Part shown: piece after piece, positions 8,729 to 17,880 of the stretch
How the letters are laid out: every line of letters starts with the position of its first letter
Position numbering within the stretch: the stretch's first letter is position 1
NCBI GenBank assembly: GCA_914767715.1
Contig: OU612066.1
Coordinates: 22,480,283 to 22,544,282, forward strand
From: Membranipora membranacea
Lineage: Eukaryota > Bryozoa > Gymnolaemata > Cheilostomatida > Membraniporidae
Reading direction: 5' to 3'
DNA length: 64,000 nt
Notes under the pieces: model-generated
The model's input: only the letters and a program-made list of their open reading frames with translations
Database searches by the model: none
Told to the model about the DNA's origin: nothing
Translations under genes and position numbers: made by a program

Positions 8729-9889
8729 TTATCGCAATTTTATTAATTGTTCAGCACTAATCCATTCATTAAATTTGCTAGGGTAGCCTCTATATGTCAC
8801 AAAGTATTCCTTATTACGCTTATTTCCTCTTTCTTGTATAATATCCTCGATAATGAATGTCTTTGGCAAAGAGACCTTCTGTAATTCGTTTGCATAATAT
8901 GTTCCATGAATCTTTTCTTCTTTTTGATCTCGCAACCTGTATGTTATTGGAAATGTCTTTTCGATTTTGTCAACAAAAAATACCTCACTTGACCAGTTTT
9001 GGTCATATCCTTTTGCAAAAACATGCTTATACTTGCTTATTCTCACAGGGTCATTTATGTTAATGTCATTCTTTTTGTGTTTCTGGAGACTCTCTCGGAA
9101 GTGAAGGTTGAGCCATATATCTTCTTGGTTGGCTTTTGCTGCATCTTTGGGAGGAACCTTGGTCGCAGAGTGTTTGGTGGCATTATACCCTTTCGTTATA
9201 TCATCTATCACTTGGGTCCATCCATATGTGTTAGTATATGTAAACCAACGATGGAGCTTAGATTGAATAGTACGATTGAAACGCTCCACAATTGACGCTT
9301 TAATATCATCATTTTCGGTAGAAAAGTGCCTTATTTGAAGCTTTTTCAGCAGAGTTTTGACCGATGAGTTGTAAAACTCTTTTCCTTTATCAGTCTGCAA
9401 ATCCTTGCATGGTGAAGTGGATAAAATCTTTCCCAATTCTGCACTTATTTCTTTCCCTTGTTTCGTTTTAAGAGGAACACACCAACCAAACTTCGTAAAC
9501 ACATCAATCAATGTGAGGATATAATTATAACCGGAGTTGTGAGGTGAATATTTGCGCATATCTACCAAGTCAGCTTGGTATTGAACGTTTGCCCCACTCA
9601 CAATTGTTGGTCGTCTCAAAAAATTTTTGCGCGCTGTTTTATGCAAAGTATATGCATCTTGTGATGACAACCACTCCTTTATCATCTGCTGTGGAATATC
9701 AGCTGCTTTGTCATGAAGGTGTTGTTGCCCTCCAAGAGATGATGGGAGGGAAGGTTTATAGTACAATTGTGTAAGCTTTTGAGACATTTGATTGCTCAGC
9801 TGTCGAACTTTTCCCACTTTATTGGTTTTGTTCCTGTTGGTGTACTTTTTAATCCTTTGTTTTTGTCTTTTCGCTTTAGCTGTTTCCAT
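8729..9889 (-). CDS. Polinton integrase (DDE) with C-terminal chromodomain
   Basis: This 386-residue retroviral-type integrase joins element ends to host DNA. The catalytic triad is D107 (YQADLVDM), D167 (LQTDKGKEF) and E202 (VERFNRT), with 34 residues between the last two. Residues about 343-386 form a chromodomain (FIIEDIIQERG, then YFVTYRGYPSKFNEWISAEQL) that may steer integration to modified chromatin. The N terminus is very basic. The first ATG would overlap the upstream gene by 94 bases in another frame. Met35 (codon at 9785-9787) would leave an 8-base gap instead, so the true start is open. An AATAAA (8741-8746) lies within the last codons and might end some transcripts here. Confidence 0.93.
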   Translation of the reverse strand: METAKAKRQKQRIKKYTNRNKTNKVGKVRQLSNQMSQKLTQLYYKPSLPSSLGGQQHLHDKAADIPQQMIKEWLSSQDAYTLHKTARKNFLRRPTIVSGANVQYQADLVDMRKYSPHNSGYNYILTLIDVFTKFGWCVPLKTKQGKEISAELGKILSTSPCKDLQTDKGKEFYNSSVKTLLKKLQIRHFSTENDDIKASIVERFNRTIQSKLHRWFTYTNTYGWTQVIDDITKGYNATKHSATKVPPKDAAKANQEDIWLNLHFRESLQKHKKNDININDPVRISKYKHVFAKGYDQNWSSEVFFVDKIEKTFPITYRLRDQKEEKIHGTYYANELQKVSLPKTFIIEDIIQERGNKRNKEYFVTYRGYPSKFNEWISAEQLIKLR

Positions 9890-10623
9890 GATGGAGATGG
9901 AAGTTTATCAACAATCACTCGTTTCTTATCTAGAGCTTTTAACTTACGGGTATAGGGTAATGAGGAGGTAGGGAATCCTGCTTCTGCTAATGCCGCGACG
10001 AAATTATTAACTGTCTCCCTCTGCTTTCCAAAAATGTTCCTATAAGTTACCGCACTCTTAAACAATTCCTCAGCATCTGATATATTCCATTCATTACCCT
10101 TGTATTTCAACACTCCTGGGGTGGTCATAGTGAAATCCTTTGATGAGTTAATGAATTTAGAAAGTCTGACAGCGCTAGACTGATAAGATTTTGGAACAGT
10201 TTTTAATGTTTCAGTAAAAATGTTTTTTTTTGATGCTTTTTCCAGTGTTGGTGTTGAAGTGTTTGTGGATGAATTGCTGGGATGAGCATTAGAGTTTGAA
10301 TCGGAGACAGATTGAGTTGGTAGCTTAAGTGTTTGCAAATTACTTTCTCTTGGTATAGGGTCAGTCAAGAATGCATCCTTTCTTGAAGTTTCAATAGCAT
10401 TTCGGAAATTCCTTTTGTATCTATCTAGATTAGAGTTGTACTCGTCAAGCTTTTCCACATCTGAAGTTGTTGGTTCCTTGAGAATATCATCAATCTTTGT
10501 ATCTATTTCTTTCAAAACCTTGACATTCGGGTGTGTCAACAAATCAGTTCTAGACTTGGAGTGACTGACCAATTCATTATACCTTTCTGGTTCGATTAGG
10601 AAATACTTTTTCAATGAAGACAT
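9796..10623 (-). CDS. Polinton accessory protein of unknown function (275 aa)
   Basis: No domain is recognised. The protein is hydrophilic. The N-terminal third (residues about 1-85) is charged and likely helical (LTHPNVKVLKEIDTKIDDIL). A Ser/Thr/Asn-rich linker follows (about 110-130). The C-terminal half contains a globular-looking region (FTMTTPGVLKYKGNEWNISD) and ends with many lysines. It sits between the integrase and a 123-residue protein in the same orientation, with 4 bases to the latter. A long open frame, no lesion and the packed context support a real gene. A DNA-binding, scaffold or terminal-protein-like role is possible but not shown. Confidence 0.7.
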   Translation of the reverse strand: MSSLKKYFLIEPERYNELVSHSKSRTDLLTHPNVKVLKEIDTKIDDILKEPTTSDVEKLDEYNSNLDRYKRNFRNAIETSRKDAFLTDPIPRESNLQTLKLPTQSVSDSNSNAHPSNSSTNTSTPTLEKASKKNIFTETLKTVPKSYQSSAVRLSKFINSSKDFTMTTPGVLKYKGNEWNISDAEELFKSAVTYRNIFGKQRETVNNFVAALAEAGFPTSSLPYTRKLKALDKKRVIVDKLPSPSWKQLKRKDKNKGLKSTPTGTKPIKWEKFDS

Positions 10624-10627
10624 CTCC

Positions 10628-10999
10628 TTACATTCCTCCTAGTAACACTTTAACAAGTGGTTTTAGTAAAAGCCCAATAAATCCTCCTTTCATTAATGTC
10701 TTCCTTCTGCTCTTGCGAGATAATGACTTTTTGCTTAGCTGTTTCAAATGTTTGTGATATGGCTTCAGTGCCCTGAATTGGTGTGTCGTAAGTGGAACAT
10801 TACCATTCCTTATATTACATGCACAGTCGCTCAAGGCATCAACTGTGTCATCACCCAGATTCTGAAGTATGCGCTTGCGGTTTGCTCCTCTGCTCCTATG
10901 CAGGTCTCTTAAGACATGAATATTACGCTCTAGCCTAGCATCCACCATGTTACTTCTAATGCGACATAAATGCAAATAACAAGTACTGAAAATATCCAT
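10628..10999 (-). CDS. Polinton small protein with basic centre and hydrophobic C-terminal tail
   Basis: This 123-residue protein is the first gene of the leftward block. Residues about 66-100 are very basic (LTTHQFRALKPYHKHLKQLS, then KKSLSRKSRRK). The C terminus is hydrophobic and glycine-containing (GGFIGLLLKPLVKVLLGGM), like a membrane-inserting or membrane-lytic segment. I recall this combination, a basic helix then a GGF-plus-Leu/Val tail, as common in Polinton small proteins; function is unproven. Alternative starts exist (Met18, for example). It begins 151 bases before the alignment border with host DNA, so its promoter must lie in that short interval. Confidence 0.65.
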   Translation of the reverse strand: MDIFSTCYLHLCRIRSNMVDARLERNIHVLRDLHRSRGANRKRILQNLGDDTVDALSDCACNIRNGNVPLTTHQFRALKPYHKHLKQLSKKSLSRKSRRKTLMKGGFIGLLLKPLVKVLLGGM

Positions 11000-11150
11000 A
11001 GATTAAGTATGTATCTTATTATTGTGATAGGGTAGAAATTGACAACTCCCATACAATATGAGTAGTCGTTCCACCAGGAACGTTACAAAAGGGATCGAGC
11101 CGCTCATTCGTTTCAATGGGTTCGGGCTAACGACCTGCTCCCACTTTTAC
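11000..11150. other. Polinton/host junction zone, probable promoter of the leftward block
   Basis: Right of the last Polinton gene and left of the point where alignment to the 27.38 and 40.24 kb host copies restarts. It holds a perfect 6-bp hairpin, CGTTCC-acca-GGAACG (11067-11082). It must contain the right end of the element and the promoter for seven genes. I could not identify a terminal repeat, because its partner is not in the window. Confidence 0.5.
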
Positions 11151-11416
11151 TACTGGCATTACTATGAAAGTGAGGATATTGATGGTATCACTGTTTGTCA
11201 CAGATCCCTTTTTGTGGTCAGCTCTACAGATCAGAATTACATATCAAATAGGGGAACTAAGTTTATCATAGCCTGGATTCTCTCATGAGATAAGGCAACC
11301 ATAACATTATTTTGAGTGTTGTCCGTTTAACTGGATTGTGGTTTCTCTCGATTTGAAAGTGATTGGCACATTGACAATGTGCCAAATTGTTTTCCAAAAT
11401 ATTCATTGAAACTTAC

Positions 11417-13284
11417 ACGAAATGATCATTTGAGATGGTCTGATAGAATGGTGTCGAGAGCAAAGTCTCTTGTCTTTCCAGCTGTGTCAGTTCATTGGCG
11501 AACTGCAGGAGACTTAGATTCAGAGGAGTTTCCAATTCCTCCTCAGGATAATTAAAGCTGTCTTCATACAGAGATGACCTATTCGTTAACTCATTCTCGA
11601 AGCTCAGCCAAATTGATGTATCAGTTACTCCAGGACTAGAAAATGTCACAAAAATAACCAAATTATATATAGTGATCAAGAGCAGACAAATCAGTTGTCT
11701 ATTTGTTATCAGTTCCCATATTCCATGTGTGTCTTTTTGCTATTAGGATAGATTCGATTTGGGCTCATGTTTGGAGAGATATGTCTATCAGTGACAGCCA
11801 AATTATATCACTGATTTGACGCTTAGTCAGCTCACATCATACTATCAAAAATAGTATGATATAAAGAATATAATTAACACACAATAAATAAATAGATACA
11901 AGTAAATAATAATACACTATAAAATACTCACATTATATCATGTGCAATATTTTGATAGGTCGGGATTTGCAACGACGGGACATCATTTATTAAAAGCGAA
12001 TCTTCTTCTAACTGGTTGAGGCTGTCGGTGAGTCGTGTAGTAAATGATGTGTCTGTAGAGAAGGAAAACTCATTGACTAAGACGTCTGTGAGATCTGAGG
12101 ATAAAGAATATAAGAATTAATATGTTAAATACCATGTATAATTATGTAAGGAGGAACTAATGCGCTAAACATCATATTTCACTATCGATGCCAAATTTTA
12201 AGTTTGAGCACCTCAATCCTCTTTCTATCAGGTTGGGTTTCCTCTGCAGCTGCTCAATGAGAAGCTATACATCTAATTCAGTTCTATTTTTCAATGCTTG
12301 CATGGGTATTTTGCTTCAATCCAATTGTGCTATTTGCAATCATAGGATGCTTCAGCGTTGAAAGGTAGCAAAACTTTCAACACAGAAGCATAGCAGTGGT
12401 TAGATAACTCCCAAATAACAATAAAGTCCCTCAGATCAATGAACTAAAGTTCATTGCTCAGATTAGGATATTTACCATCAGAGAATTCACACATCTGATC
12501 TTCATCCAAGAAACTTCCCTCCTCCGACCCGTATCCTGCATCTGACTCTGAAAATCAAATGTGTTATAATAAGTTTCTAAAAATGATTAGTTATTATAGT
12601 TATATGGTTTGACTTTTTTGTATCGATGGTGATAAATCGTGTCTGAGCTTCTATCAATGACAACAGAACAGCTGTTTTGGTATAAGATTTTTTCCCCACG
12701 TTGATACTGTTCAATGACGAAATCAGCTGCTTCATTGATTCATATCATCATCATGACAATAATGTGTTCTTCAAATTGAGACTCACCTTTCTGGCTTTTG
12801 CATGAAGATACATCCTCTAAATCACTCACATCCTGCTGCTGGCCCTTGTGATCATCATTGATATCACTCAACAACCTCAGGCTAACTACCTCACTACTAC
12901 AATGAATGAAATGCATGTTATGTGATTTAACTCATAGATTCACCTAGTATTAGCATTACTAGTCCACTACTGACTAATTGTGTCGTTGTATACTCAGAAG
13001 GCAGCGATTGCATCATCTTTAATAGCGTAACGCCGCTGATGACACATCATCAATGAGAAAAACCTGATGGACTTTTAGGGAGTTCACAGTCATGGCATAG
13101 GTCATTTTTTATATGTGCATTGATGAATAAACTAAATATTTTAAGCTTTTCCCGTAGCCCAAACAAAATCAGCCGAATCCGAGTAATTCATGACAATAGC
13201 AAAAGAGTTAAAATCTTGCCTTCTTCTCATTTAATAACAGCAGTAATGAGAATAATATTAAACTTACATGGCAGTTCTGTACAT
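11417..13284 (-). pseudogene. Gene A, copy 1: acidic multi-exon gene lacking its 3' exons
   Basis: Reading the minus strand, four coding exons match the other two copies: 12787-12896, 12476-12547, 11932-12085 and 11417-11635, with phases that agree at every junction (1, 1 and 2 bases left over). A short upstream exon ending ATGTACAGAACTGCCAT (13268-13284) precedes a gtaagt donor. The encoded segments are acidic and Ser-rich (ESDAGYGSEEGSFLDEDQMC; TPLNLSLLQFANELTQLE). No known domain is seen. The two 3' exons present in copies 2 and 3 are missing: the next DNA to the left is the Polinton. The exon 5' of 12896 carries a one-base deletion relative to copies 2 and 3. I infer this copy is dead or truncated. 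Confidence 0.6.
12994..13050 (-). promoter_or_regulatory. Ultra-conserved 57-bp block in the 5' region of gene A (copy 1)
   Basis: It is the best conserved stretch among the three A copies: only two differing positions over 57 bases while its flanks diverge. It contains ATTGCATCA (13007-13015), identical to the C/EBP-ATF composite site, and a closed minus-strand reading frame of 18 codons (MMCHQRRYAIKDDAIAAF) ending in TGA. It may be a bZIP binding site, an upstream ORF, or both. Confidence 0.45.
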
Positions 13285-15275
13285 TTCGTTTTGTTGATGA
13301 TATTTGTTATAGTAAGACATGTTCATGTAGTTATCGCTTGATTTCTATAGAATTTTACAGAGAATCACAGAAACACAGCTTGTTCAGACGGTTGCTTATT
13401 TCTGATTGTTATGCTCAACATTCAGTCATCATTGCGCTAAATGTTGTGTCATGGCGTGTCTCCATCAATTGTTGGCCATTAATACTCTAGGTCGCTTGAT
13501 TTTGATTATAAGTTGTCCTCTCATTATTAGATTATGAGAGTAATAATTATGATAAATATAGGATGATTTTTCGTATTCAAAAATGATAAAATTATGTAGT
13601 TTATACCTATGGTGTTCATATGACTTCCAGGATGAAATTGCCTGTCAAATAAAATTGTGTTCATAACATTTTGTTTACGTCCTCTTTAGTAATTTCTTTA
13701 GATTTTACAAACTGACTACTTGGTGTTATATATAAATATAAACACACCATGAATGAACTTTTTCACGAAACTTCCATACTCCCTTCATATTATTCTGGCA
13801 TCAACTAATGCTGATTTGAAATTCAGTAGAGTTGTATAGGATTTGTTTTCTTCCATGTTGTAAGATAACTATCCTTGTCCATACTGAGTCGCAGCATAAA
13901 ACATGGCTAGTACAGACTGCAATCTTTGCTCATGTCATCAGACAGTTCTTTTGCCATCTTATTGGTATAAGTTGGTCACATCAGTTTCATGATTAAAGGG
14001 ATGTTTTATTTTCAGAATAACTTAACTGTGTCTATCAGTGGATAGATATGCCTCATCTGATATGTGAAGGTTACCGTAACTTGAAAGGGTGAGTTTTCAT
14101 AATTATTCCTTTCTATTCCTTTAGGACCCGGTAGGGGTTAGAGTGTCATCAGCATGTGATGTTCTCTCTGGAATCCAAAGGTTGCCTGTTATGATATTGG
14201 GAGTTGTAGAAAGTGTCAAGGATTTGGATTTAAGGCTTAGAACCAATTGTATTCATCAGCTCGATAACAATTCACATTCATTGTTTTTGGCAGTCATTAC
14301 CCCTAACAAAGCTGAAAAATTTGCAGTTTTTTGCGCAATGATTAATCGAGAAACAGCAAAATTTACCTTCTCAACATTCACTCTACGCCAGATGTAACCC
14401 AGTGACAACGATCCCAATTATTCACATTCGAATTTTGAGCACTGGGTACACACACTGATTTCGAGATTACACTATTAGCATGTGTATCTCTGATCGATAG
14501 AGCTGCTGTCGTAAATATTTGGGTTCCTACTTTTGGCTGAATAAGAGGACAACTTATGATCAAACAATCATGATCGAAACAGAATTACCCAGCTCTGCAT
14601 TATTAATAATTCTATCTTCTCCCACTGAGCTTAGGCTAGCAATACAAAGTTGTGATTTAACTTTGTTTGTCGAAAGTATGTACTAAATGCTCTTCTAAAA
14701 CTGTAACAATGGTAAGATTAGATTTTCCCAAGTTAAATTAAAATATTTAACAAGAAATGAGAAAATGATATGTGTATATCCAAAGGTTTGGGTATTCATC
14801 AATACGTCTCCTAAAAGCTGAATTTTAACTGCTCTGAGGCTAGGTGAATTAATTCACTCTCTATTGTCAGAGATAAAAATGCAATAGTATATCACGTCAT
14901 CAGTGTGCTTGATGCTATTGTATATGACCTAATGTGACCTAATATGAGATGTTAAAACAGGCAGATATCCAGCGAGTAGCTACCGGTGGTACACTAATTT
15001 ATTCCAACGGGTGTTGAGGTCACAAGGTCTGTGATTGAGACCAAAGGAGGTGACTGAAGTGTCTGGACGTTTATAAACTGTTGCTGGGGATCACATGAGA
15101 TGCAACCCCTTTACGGACTTCGTCATCAAGTACATGTAAGTTAGTATTGTTTATGACCAAAAAACAACTGACATTTCTTTGTCAAAATTATGATGTTGAT
15201 TTGTTAATATGTTGCTGATTAATAGACAATGTGATCAATAAATTACCCTAGCTGATGTTTTAGGTGTCACCACTA
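13285..15275. other. Divergent intergenic region of unit 1
   Basis: Between gene A copy 1 and the upstream repeats of TRIM copy 1. The part 13285-14340 aligns with 29960-31100. The part 14340-15270 has no partner in unit 2, which jumps straight to the sequence after 15515. No convincing coding frame is seen. Short hairpin remnants with GTTGTCC/GGACAAC occur at about 13520 and 14545. Confidence 0.5.
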
Positions 15276-15513
15276 GGTAAATTCGCGCCCTTTGTATCTA
15301 TATTAAATAATCATCAATCATAATCATTTTCATGGGGAAATCAAACTGAATAGATTTTTTGATTAGGTATACTGTTTTTCTATATCAGCCAATTGAACCT
15401 TAGAATTATCTCCTCATTGGTAATAGGGAGACAACTTGAATTCAAGTTGGATTCTGTTGGATTTCCCAATGAAAATGATTATTTGATATGGATACCAAGG
15501 GCGCGAATTTACC
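15276..15513. mobile_element. 238-bp MITE with long terminal inverted repeats and TA duplication
   Basis: Both ends carry GGTAAATTCGCGCCC in opposite orientation. The inverted similarity continues for about 55-60 bases with few mismatches. TA flanks each side (15274-15275, 15514-15515). Unit 2 has the empty site near 31110 (gccactgatg against ccac-TA-element-TA-ctgac). TA duplication is the rule for Tc1/mariner-type elements, so I take it as a non-autonomous member. It has no coding capacity. Confidence 0.8.
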
Positions 15514-15550
15514 TACTGACATGAATAAACTCATTTTAGTCCATATCAGC

Positions 15551-15590
15551 CTAGCCTAGCCTAGCCTAGCCTAGCCTAGCCTAGCCTAGC
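15551..15590. repeat. Pentanucleotide microsatellite (CTAGC)8
   Basis: Eight perfect CTAGC units follow a partial unit. Unit 2 lacks the array, so it expanded after the duplication. Confidence 0.95.
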
Positions 15591-15699
15591 TGATGTATAA
15601 TATATCACAACTGACTTGACTTACTTCCTTTTAAGCCTTTACATTGTATGCTACCATTTGTCTATGTATGCTACTGATAAACAAGAAAGAGATTGATAG

Positions 15700-17600
15700 C
15701 CCTTACAGGTTAACTTACATCAATCAATCACATATAAACTGTGTGTAAAAAAATTGAAACTGCCACATGGATTTCCCACTTGTCACAGTTTTGTTTCGCT
15801 TATTTGTCAGGCTATTAAGATGAGGCTGTTTAACTTATTACACAGCAGTCTGCAGTCACAGCTTGAACAAGGAAGTTAGTAACAAGCAGTGGAGATTTAG
15901 ATAGAGCAACACACAGAGAGTTTACAGGATATAACCATTGAAAATATCAGGTCAGTAGGATGTACAATCAAGGCATTAGGTACTCTAACTCTCTCTGACT
16001 CTTTATATAAGGGTGTTGAACTTCTAATCCCTTTGTTCAGTTTTTTATCACAACTTACTCTGGTTAGGGATTAGGGTCGCTAACAGAGGTTTTTTTATAG
16101 AGAGATAAGTGTAACTTCATTGAGACATTGATATGAAGGTTATTGCAATCTATTGTTAACCATACTGTGACCTCTATTACTGCAGGCTCTGCGATACCAT
16201 TAATCTTGCATTTCGGAATGCTTAACTTGAAGACTCCCTCGTACTATTATACACATGTCTTGCTTGCTCACAGCGGACCCCTTCCACTTTAATTCAGTGT
16301 TTGGGGAAAGAAAGTGGGATATGAAAGGTGTCCTCATTGTTTTTCTCATTCCCTGACCCACTTTAGAATCACTTGTCAGTGTGATTAAAATATACCCCAG
16401 CTAATGTAAATTCCTTTGAGTCCATATCAGCCCTTTCATTGAATGCGACTGATAAGTAGTGAGTAATTGAACCCTTACAGGTTAACCTCCTTCAGTCAAT
16501 CACATATAAACAGTGTGTTAAAAAATTGAAACTGCCACATGGATTTCCCTCTTGTCACAGTTTTGTTTTGCTTATTTGTCAGCCAGTTAACTTATTACAC
16601 AGCAGTCTACAGTCACAGCTTGAGCAAGGAAGTTAGTAACAAGCAGTGGAGATTTAGTCATAACTACACACAGAGTTTACAGGACATAACCATTGAGGAT
16701 ATCAGGCCAGTGGTATGTACAATCAAGGTGTTAGATACTCTCTCTAACTCTTTTGGGGTGTTGAACATCTAATCGCCTTGTTCAGTTTTGTATCACTGCT
16801 TACTCTGGTTAGGGATTCGGGTCGCTAATAGTGGTTTTTTTTTATGGAGAGTAACTTCATTGATATGATGGTTATTGCATTCTATTGTGAACCATACTGT
16901 GATCTCTATTACTGCAGGCTCTGCGATGATACAGTAATCTTACATTTCGAAATGTTAAACTGGAAGACTCCCTCCTATTATACACATGTCTTGCTCACAG
17001 CGGACCTCTTCCGCTTAAATTTAGTTTTTGGGTGAAAGAAAGTGCGATGACCCACTTTAAAATCACTTGTCAGTGTGTTCAAATATACTCCAGCTAATAA
17101 AAATTCCTTTTAGTACATATCAGCCCTTTTATTGAATAACCCTTACAGGTTAGCCTACATCAATCAATTACATCTAAACTGTGTGTTAAAAAACCGAAAC
17201 TGCCACATGGATTTCCCACTTGTCACAGTTTTGTTTCGCTTATTTGTCAGGCAGTTAACTTATCACACAGCAGTCTGCAGTCACAGCTTGAACAAGGACG
17301 TTAGTAACAACCAGTTGAGATTTAGTTATAACTACACACAGAGAGGTTACAGGATATAACCATTGAGAACATCAGGTCAGTAGTATGTACAATCAAGTGT
17401 TAGATACTCTCTCTACTCTTTTAGGGTGTTGAACATCTAATCGCCTTGTTCAATTTTGTATCACTGCTTAATCTTATTAGGGATTAGGGTAGCAAATAAT
17501 GGCATTTTATAGTCAACCAACTGAGATCTCAATTATGGAGAGCTATATTACCAGATTTGTAGTCACCCTTCTGTTTATATACATACACAGGTCATGCTCA
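15700..17600 (+). repeat. Three tandem ~670-880-bp repeats upstream of TRIM copy 1
   Basis: The anchor GTTAACTTACATCAATCA and its variants occur at about 15708, 16481 and 17149, followed each time by the same order of blocks (CCACATGGATTTCCC, CACAGCAGTCTGCAGTC, TAGGGATTAGGGT). Unit 2 has one copy only (about 31187-31520). Each repeat could encode a short peptide starting MDFPLVTVLF with a signal-peptide-like N terminus (clearest at 16539). The first repeat is stopped after about 18 codons and the third changes frame, so coding is doubtful. These repeats make up most of the promoter side of the TRIM gene. Confidence 0.7.
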
Positions 17601-17880
17601 CAGCAGGCACTTTGCAAATAAAATTCATTATTTGGGAGGGGCAGGGAGAAAGAGCGAATTTAAAAGAGTCTCCTCACTTCGGTGGTAACACTTGGATGTG
17701 ATTCTCAGTTTGCTATAGATGGCGATGTGCGCCTTCACCTGAGCTAGCAAGCACACCCACATATGGAAAGGCGGGGCTTCCCCTGATCTTCTTGTTCTAA
17801 GTATTGTTATTAGCAATATTATGTCGATAATGTATTCATGCTTTTAGATCCACTGAGTGACACAGGATCACATATGAGAA

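Larger units (their letters stand above)
1131..11150. mobile_element. Polinton/Maverick (virus-like DNA element), gene block intact, ends unresolved
   Basis: Eight open genes form the signature set of a Polinton: protein-primed type DNA polymerase B, retroviral-like integrase with chromodomain, adenain-like cysteine protease, hexon-like and penton-like capsid proteins, and three small accessory proteins. Polymerase reads right and the others read left, meeting tail to tail at 5373-5633. No frameshift or internal stop is seen, so the copy is young. The right limit is bracketed: genes end at 10999, and alignment to the duplicated host locus (27.38 kb and 40.24 kb) resumes at about 11150. I found no inverted copy of 11000-11150 in 1-1130, and no packaging ATPase of the FtsK/HerA type. 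Either the left part lies outside the window, or the element has lost its left terminus and ATPase. Confidence 0.85.

Noticed and set aside
11058-11288. 76-codon frame at the Polinton border
   Set aside because: It crosses the junction between element and host alignment and is not conserved in the host copies.
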